This document shows positions 60,149 to 64,000 of a stretch of DNA of 64,000 bases, one piece after another (positions within the stretch are counted from its first letter, which is position 1; every line of letters starts with the position of its first letter). Location of the stretch: contig NZ_JAJKFK010000012.1 in NCBI RefSeq assembly GCF_021653975.1, positions 145,777 through 209,776 of the forward strand, written 5' to 3'. The stretch is from Amycolatopsis sp. GM8 (GTDB lineage: Bacteria; Actinomycetota; Actinomycetes; Mycobacteriales; Pseudonocardiaceae). Under the pieces are notes generated by a model, which saw only the letters and a list, made by a program, of their open reading frames with translations, ran no database searches and had not been told where the DNA came from. A program made the position numbers and the translations under genes.

Positions 60149-61360
60149 CTACTCCTGGTACCGGCGTTCCGCGATGACACCGTCGCCGCTGGCCTCGTCG
60201 AAGTGGTAAACCTCGCGGCCCCGGATGAAAACCCGCAGCGCGCGGTTCATCACGTCCAGCGGATCGCCGGACCACACGACGACGTCCGCGTCCAGGCCCG
60301 GCTTCAGGGCGCCGATCTTGTCCTGCAGGCCGAGCATGCTCGCCGGGTTCACGGTCAGCGCGCGCAGCGCCGTCTCCGGCTCCAAGCCGTCCTTGACCGC
60401 GAGCGCCGCTTGGTACACCAGGAAGTTGATCGGCACGACGGGGTGGTCGGTAGTGATCGCCAGCTGCACGCCGGCCCTGGCCAGGATGCCGGCCGAACGC
60501 AGCGTCCGGTGCCGCAGCTCGACCTTCGACCGGGTGGTGAACAGCGGCCCGAGGATCACCGGGATCTGCTTCTCCGCCAGCACATCCGCGATGAGATGGC
60601 CCTCGGTGCCGTGGTTCACGATCAGCTTGTAGCCGAACTCCTCGGCGAGCCGGATGGCGGTGACGATATCGTCCGCGCGGTGGGTGTGCTGATCCCAGTA
60701 CAGCTCGCCGGCGAGCACCTCGGCGAGGGTCTCCATGGTCAGGTCGGTGTCGAACGGCTTGCCCTCGGACTGTGCGTGATCGCGCTGGGCGGCGTAGTTG
60801 CGGGCCTTCGTGAAGGCCTCGCGGATGATCGCCGCGACGCCGAGACGGGTCGACGGCGTCTGCTTTTTGTCGCCGTACACGCGCTTCGGGTTCTCGCCCA
60901 GCGCGCTCTTCACGCTGATGTGCTCGGCGAACACCATGTCCAGAGTCGTGCGGCCCCAGGTCTTGACGCCGATGGTCCGCCCGCCGATCGGGTTGCCCGA
61001 GCCGGGCTTGACCACGACGCTCGTCACGCCGCCGGACAGCGCGTCGTCGAACCCGACGTCGAACGGGTCGATGCCGTCGACGGCGCGGAACCGGGCGCCG
61101 TTCGGGTCGGTCATCTCGTTGGTGTCGTTGCCCGACCAGCCCTCGCCCTCCTCGTGCACGCCGAGGTGGACATGCGCGTCGACGAAGCCGGGCAGCACCC
61201 AGGCGCCGGCCGCGTCGATCAGCTGTGCGTCTTCCGGGGTGTCGACGTCGGCATCCGTGCCGACCGCGATGATCTTGCCGTCCTCGATGAGGACCGTGCC
61301 GCCGTCGATCGGGTCACCATCGACCGGCACAACATAACCGCCCACAATCGCGCTCACCAT
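60149..61360 (-). CDS. Metal-dependent amidohydrolase
   Basis: 403 residues. 'LPGFVDAHVHLGVHEEGEGW' gives the HxH metal motif. 'YWDQHTHRADDIVTAIRLAE', 'KLIVNHGTEGHLIADVLAEK' and 'LAITTDHPVVPINFLVYQAA' supply the other ligands and the catalytic Asp. 'LKPGLDADVVVWSGDPLDVM' closes the small beta domain. An imidazolonepropionase-like branch of amidohydrolases, cytosolic; substrate unknown. ATG 61360 and GTG 61357 are both possible starts. Confidence 0.88.
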   Translation of the reverse strand: MVSAIVGGYVVPVDGDPIDGGTVLIEDGKIIAVGTDADVDTPEDAQLIDAAGAWVLPGFVDAHVHLGVHEEGEGWSGNDTNEMTDPNGARFRAVDGIDPFDVGFDDALSGGVTSVVVKPGSGNPIGGRTIGVKTWGRTTLDMVFAEHISVKSALGENPKRVYGDKKQTPSTRLGVAAIIREAFTKARNYAAQRDHAQSEGKPFDTDLTMETLAEVLAGELYWDQHTHRADDIVTAIRLAEEFGYKLIVNHGTEGHLIADVLAEKQIPVILGPLFTTRSKVELRHRTLRSAGILARAGVQLAITTDHPVVPINFLVYQAALAVKDGLEPETALRALTVNPASMLGLQDKIGALKPGLDADVVVWSGDPLDVMNRALRVFIRGREVYHFDEASGDGVIAERRYQE

Positions 61361-61404
61361 AATTCGACACGCTAACGAACCCGGCGCGCCGTGACACCGT
61401 TAGG

Positions 61405-62313
61405 TCAGACCTCGACGCGAATTCCCCAGCTGCCGGTCCACGAAGTGCCCGGGTCCAGCTGGATGAGGTCGGTGCCCGAATTCAGCGCGTCCGCGGGACA
61501 GGTCATCGGCTCGATCGCGATGGCGCGGCCGCGGCCGACGAGGTCCTGCGGCGTGAACACCTGAACCCACTTGAAATCCGGGCCCGTCCACACGTCGACG
61601 CGCTGGGCGCCGTGCGAGAGCACGTGGTGATGCAGGCCGTCCTCGCCCACGCTCAGCCCGCCGAACGCCGTGTCCAGGTCGACGCTCGCGACGACCTTGC
61701 CGGTGCGGAAGTCGTATTCGGTGCCCTCGACGTCCTGCTCTGGGCCGTACGGCAGTTGCTCGTCGGCTTCATACGGCCGGACCCGCGTCGCGGACAGCGT
61801 CAGCGTGAGGTCGTCGGTCGGCACGTCGCCGATCCGGAAGTACGGGTGCGTGCCGACCCCGATACCGATCTCGGACTCGCCCTCGTTGCGGATCTCGTGC
61901 GTCACCGTCAGTTCGCGCGGGGCGAGTGCGTAGGTGATGCGCGCGTGCAGCGGCACCGGCCAGCCCGGCTGGACCTCCACCTCGATCTCGAACGTGATCG
62001 ACGACTCGGCATGTTCGACGAGCGTCCACTCGCGACGGCGGGTCAGCCCGTGGATCGCGTTGCCGCGCGCCTCCTCGGTGACTTCGAGCTCCTGCTTCTC
62101 CCCCTGGTACGTCCACTGCGCGGCCTTCGTGCGGTTCGGCCACGGCAGCAGGACCTGACCCGCGCCCTTCGGCGGTTTGGCGTCCTCGTCGAAAGTTTCG
62201 AGGTACGGCACGTCGTTGATCGAGAACGCGCGCAGCCCAGCGCCGATTTCGGTGACGACCGCGCGAGCGGAGCCGCGGACGATCTCGAACTGCTGTCCAG
62301 TGGGGTTGGCCAT
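61405..62313 (-). CDS. Aldose 1-epimerase family protein
   Basis: 302 residues from ATG 62313. 'LLPWPNRTKAAQWTYQGEKQ', 'NAIHGLTRRREWTLVEHAES' (His general acid region), 'GIGVGTHPYFRIGDVPTDDL' and 'GRAIAIEPMTCPADALNSGT' with the catalytic Glu match the GalM fold. It interconverts alpha and beta sugar anomers. A long upstream extension of the frame overlaps the divergent tetR gene and was rejected. Confidence 0.92.
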   Translation of the reverse strand: MANPTGQQFEIVRGSARAVVTEIGAGLRAFSINDVPYLETFDEDAKPPKGAGQVLLPWPNRTKAAQWTYQGEKQELEVTEEARGNAIHGLTRRREWTLVEHAESSITFEIEVEVQPGWPVPLHARITYALAPRELTVTHEIRNEGESEIGIGVGTHPYFRIGDVPTDDLTLTLSATRVRPYEADEQLPYGPEQDVEGTEYDFRTGKVVASVDLDTAFGGLSVGEDGLHHHVLSHGAQRVDVWTGPDFKWVQVFTPQDLVGRGRAIAIEPMTCPADALNSGTDLIQLDPGTSWTGSWGIRVEV

Positions 62314-62345
62314 GCGGTTGAGGTTAGCGGGGGCTTGACTAACTA

Positions 62346-62353
62346 GACCGGTC
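62346..62353. promoter_or_regulatory. Palindromic core of probable TetR operator
   Basis: GACCGGTC, a perfect 8-bp palindrome in the 57-bp gap between the epimerase start and the divergent tetR start, flanked by ACTA and followed by TAGTTT, a possible -10 for a leaderless tetR transcript. Confidence 0.5.
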
Positions 62354-62370
62354 GTCATAGTTTGATTCGC

Positions 62371-62946
62371 ATGGTCCGCCGAACCGATACGCGGCAGCGG
62401 ATGCTCGAGTCCGCCGCTGATCTCTTCCACACCCAGGGCTACCACGCGACCGGCCTGAACCAGCTGGTCAGTGTGGGTGGTGCCCCCAAGGGTTCGATGT
62501 ACTTCCATTTCCCTGGCGGCAAGGAACAACTGGCCGCCGAAGCGCTGGAGATCTCGGCGTCGCGCCTCGCTTCCGTGCTGCGGCAGTTGCTGGAAGCCGC
62601 GTCCGATCCCGGCTCGGCCATCGCCGCCGTGGTCGACGCCCTGTCGCAGAACCTGACCGAGTCGGACTTCCGGCGCGGTTGTCCTATTGCGACGGTCGCG
62701 GTGGATGCCGGTACGGAAAGCGAGCGGATCCGGGACACTTGTGCGGGCGGCTACTCTTCCTGGCAGGCTATCATCGCCGATTACCTTGTACACCAAGGCT
62801 TTTCGTCGGACCGTGCGTCGGTTCTGAGCGTGATCGCCCTGAGTTCCATCGAGGGCGCGCTGATGCTGGCGAAACTCAACCGGGACCTCGCGCCGATGCG
62901 GGCCGTTGGCGAACACCTCCGGTTCACGTTCACGAAGGAGACCTGA
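62371..62946 (+). CDS. TetR family regulator (LmrA/YxaF-like)
   Basis: 191 residues from ATG 62371. HTH 'ESAADLFHTQGYHATGLNQL' and 'VSVGGAPKGSMYFHFPGGKE' are characteristic of the LmrA/YxaF group. The C-terminal domain contains 'FRRGCPIATVAVDAGTESER'. The stop shares one base with the next start (TGATG), so it is co-translated with the MBL hydrolase gene. It probably autoregulates through the GACCGGTC palindrome. Confidence 0.92.
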   Translation: MVRRTDTRQRMLESAADLFHTQGYHATGLNQLVSVGGAPKGSMYFHFPGGKEQLAAEALEISASRLASVLRQLLEAASDPGSAIAAVVDALSQNLTESDFRRGCPIATVAVDAGTESERIRDTCAGGYSSWQAIIADYLVHQGFSSDRASVLSVIALSSIEGALMLAKLNRDLAPMRAVGEHLRFTFTKET

Positions 62947-63764
62947 TGCGCGTCCACCATTTCAACGCCGGCACGCTTCGCCCCCTCGGCGGGCGCCTCA
63001 TCGATGGGCGGGCCGGTTATCTACGCCGGTCGGAGCTGGTGTGCCACTGCCTACTGGTCGACACCGGTTCGGAACTGGTACTCATCGAGACCGGGATGGG
63101 CAGCCCGAGCGTCCAGCGTCCGGACTGGCTCGGGCGCCCCTTCACCGTCCTCACCGGTGCCCGGCCTGCGTTGGCGGAAACCGCTGTGGCACAAGTAAAG
63201 CGGCTCGGCTACGCACCCGGGGACGTGCGACATGTCGTCCTCACCCACCTGGACCTGGACCACGCGGGCGGCCTAGTCGACTTCCCCGACGCGACCGTGC
63301 ACGTGTACGCCGAGGAGTTGCGGGCGCTACAGTCGCCGTTGAGGTCGTCGGAACGCTGGCGTTACCGGAAAATTCAGTTCGACCATGGTCCAAAATGGAT
63401 ATCCTATGCGGATACTGGTGATGATTGGTACGGTTTCGAGGCGGTGCGCGATCTGAAGGGCCTGCCGCCGGAAATCCTGTTGATACCACTGACCGGACAC
63501 ACCCGAGGCCATGCCGGTGTCGCAGTACAGTCGGACGATGGCTGGCTACTCAACGCCGGCGACTCATACTTCTTCCACGACCAGATCGATCCCGTGCACC
63601 CCTATTGCCCGCCAGGCCTGGCACGGTTCGAACGCCTGGTGCAAATGGCCTCCACACCACGCAAGGAAAACCAGCACCGCCTACGCACCCTGCGAACCGA
63701 CCACCCAGAAATCAAAATCTTCTCCGCCCACGACCCCACAGAACTAGCGCAATTCACGCAGTAA
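62946..63764 (+). CDS. MBL-fold metallo-hydrolase
   Basis: 272 residues. The zinc motif 'VVLTHLDLDHAGGLVDFPDA' (HxDxDH), 'LIPLTGHTRGHAGVAVQSDD' and 'LLNAGDSYFFHDQID' are intact. The layout resembles the lactonase/quorum-quenching-like MBL group, but the substrate cannot be called. It is the second gene of a two-gene operon under its TetR, a common arrangement for detoxifying hydrolases. Confidence 0.9.
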   Translation: MRVHHFNAGTLRPLGGRLIDGRAGYLRRSELVCHCLLVDTGSELVLIETGMGSPSVQRPDWLGRPFTVLTGARPALAETAVAQVKRLGYAPGDVRHVVLTHLDLDHAGGLVDFPDATVHVYAEELRALQSPLRSSERWRYRKIQFDHGPKWISYADTGDDWYGFEAVRDLKGLPPEILLIPLTGHTRGHAGVAVQSDDGWLLNAGDSYFFHDQIDPVHPYCPPGLARFERLVQMASTPRKENQHRLRTLRTDHPEIKIFSAHDPTELAQFTQ

Positions 63765-63811
63765 CCCGCCGCCCAGCACCACAACACAACCCAGCACCGC
63801 CACCGCCCACT

Positions 63812-63873
63812 CCCTCCCCCACCCCGATCCCAAGCCGCCCTTGCGGGAAGCGGGTTTTGTCAAGGTACTCTTT
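63812..63873 (-). repeat. Structured repeat, module B copy 4 (truncated by an insertion sequence)
   Basis: The clamp half CCCTCCCCCACCCCGATC (63812-63829), the conserved CCCAAGCCGCCCTT link, a diverged stem arm (63843-63865) ending GTCAAGG, and eight loop bases TACTCTTT, identical to the loop of copies 1-2 in this orientation. The loop is then interrupted. The other arm should lie beyond the insertion sequence, outside the window. Confidence 0.8.
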
Positions 63874-64000
63874 TGAGGTGCTCCGAGGTTTCCGGACATG
63901 TCTTCCAAGTAGGCTGGTGGAGGATCCGGAGGAGTTTTTATGGCCAGGAGACAGAGAAGGTATTCGCCGGAATTGAAGGCCGAGGTGGTGAAGGCGGTCC
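63874..64000 (+). mobile_element. Insertion sequence, left end (IS3-like)
   Basis: Sequence identity to module B stops at 63873. TGAGGTGCTCCGAGGTTTCC follows as a plausible terminal repeat, then a transposase gene starts within 70 bp. The right end is outside the window, so target duplication and inverted repeat cannot be checked. Confidence 0.65.
63940..64000 (+). CDS. Transposase orfA, N-terminal fragment
   Basis: Twenty residues are visible (MARRQRRYSPELKAEVVKAV), cut by the window edge, with GGAGGAG 5 bases upstream of ATG 63940. The 'RRYSPELKAEVVKAV' opening is the first helix of the HTH_Tnp_1 domain of IS3-family OrfA proteins, which bind the element's ends. Base composition is less GC-rich than the neighbours, as usual for mobile DNA. 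Confidence 0.78.
   Translation, partial: MARRQRRYSPELKAEVVKAV

Overview
The window is high-GC actinobacterial DNA, most like Amycolatopsis or a related Pseudonocardiaceae. The evidence is pervasive G/C at third codon positions, mycothiol-linked redox genes (mycoredoxin, S-(hydroxymethyl)mycothiol dehydrogenase), an actinobacterial IHF, an F420-type LLM oxidoreductase, an EphD-like hydrolase/SDR fusion, LGFP-repeat secreted proteins, and many GTG, TTG and apparently leaderless starts. The genus is inferred from gene content only. About sixty genes cover most of the sequence, and I saw no rRNA, tRNA, prophage or CRISPR array.

Layout. 1-9 kb: start of a diaminopimelate-decarboxylase-like gene, OsmC, VOC, HNH lipoprotein plus MFS, a hypothetical gene, a 21-bp tandem repeat array, a hicAB-type toxin-antitoxin pair with a palindromic operator, RNase Z, a DGPF/ECF42-type sigma pair and a rhomboid protease. 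9-26 kb: a secreted peptidase, EphD-like fusion, a 1648-residue WXG/Rhs protein, purC, and two large secreted proteins ending in LGFP repeats, with mycoredoxin and a membrane-anchored protein between them. 26-35 kb: RpiR regulator with an alcohol dehydrogenase, LLM oxidoreductase, DtxR regulator, GNAT plus amidohydrolase, and an enoyl-CoA hydratase/acyl-CoA ligase/TetR operon. 35-49 kb: GT-C-like membrane protein, acyl-CoA dehydrogenase, phosphopantetheinyl transferase, isochorismate synthase, an IHF protein, acyl-CoA ligase, Tat phosphoesterase, thioesterase, C39 peptidase, mycothiol dehydrogenase. 49-64 kb: TetR, an XRE/membrane/ABC operon, a frameshifted photolyase, citrate synthase, sugar kinase, TetR/acyl-CoA dehydrogenase pair, GT-C protein, amidohydrolase, aldose 1-epimerase, TetR/MBL operon and the first bases of an insertion sequence.

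The most unusual content is intergenic. A family of repeated, strongly self-complementary elements occupies at least five gaps. Module A (three copies) is a nested double hairpin whose stems carry compensatory substitutions between copies. Module B (four copies) has a C-rich/G-rich outer clamp around a 22-23 bp stem. The stem sequence differs between copies while pairing is kept, with paired A-U to G-C changes or G-U wobbles. The 47-kb copy folds into a four-way cloverleaf with no unpaired junction base. A fourth copy is interrupted by an insertion sequence at the window end. This family is my best candidate for an undescribed system.
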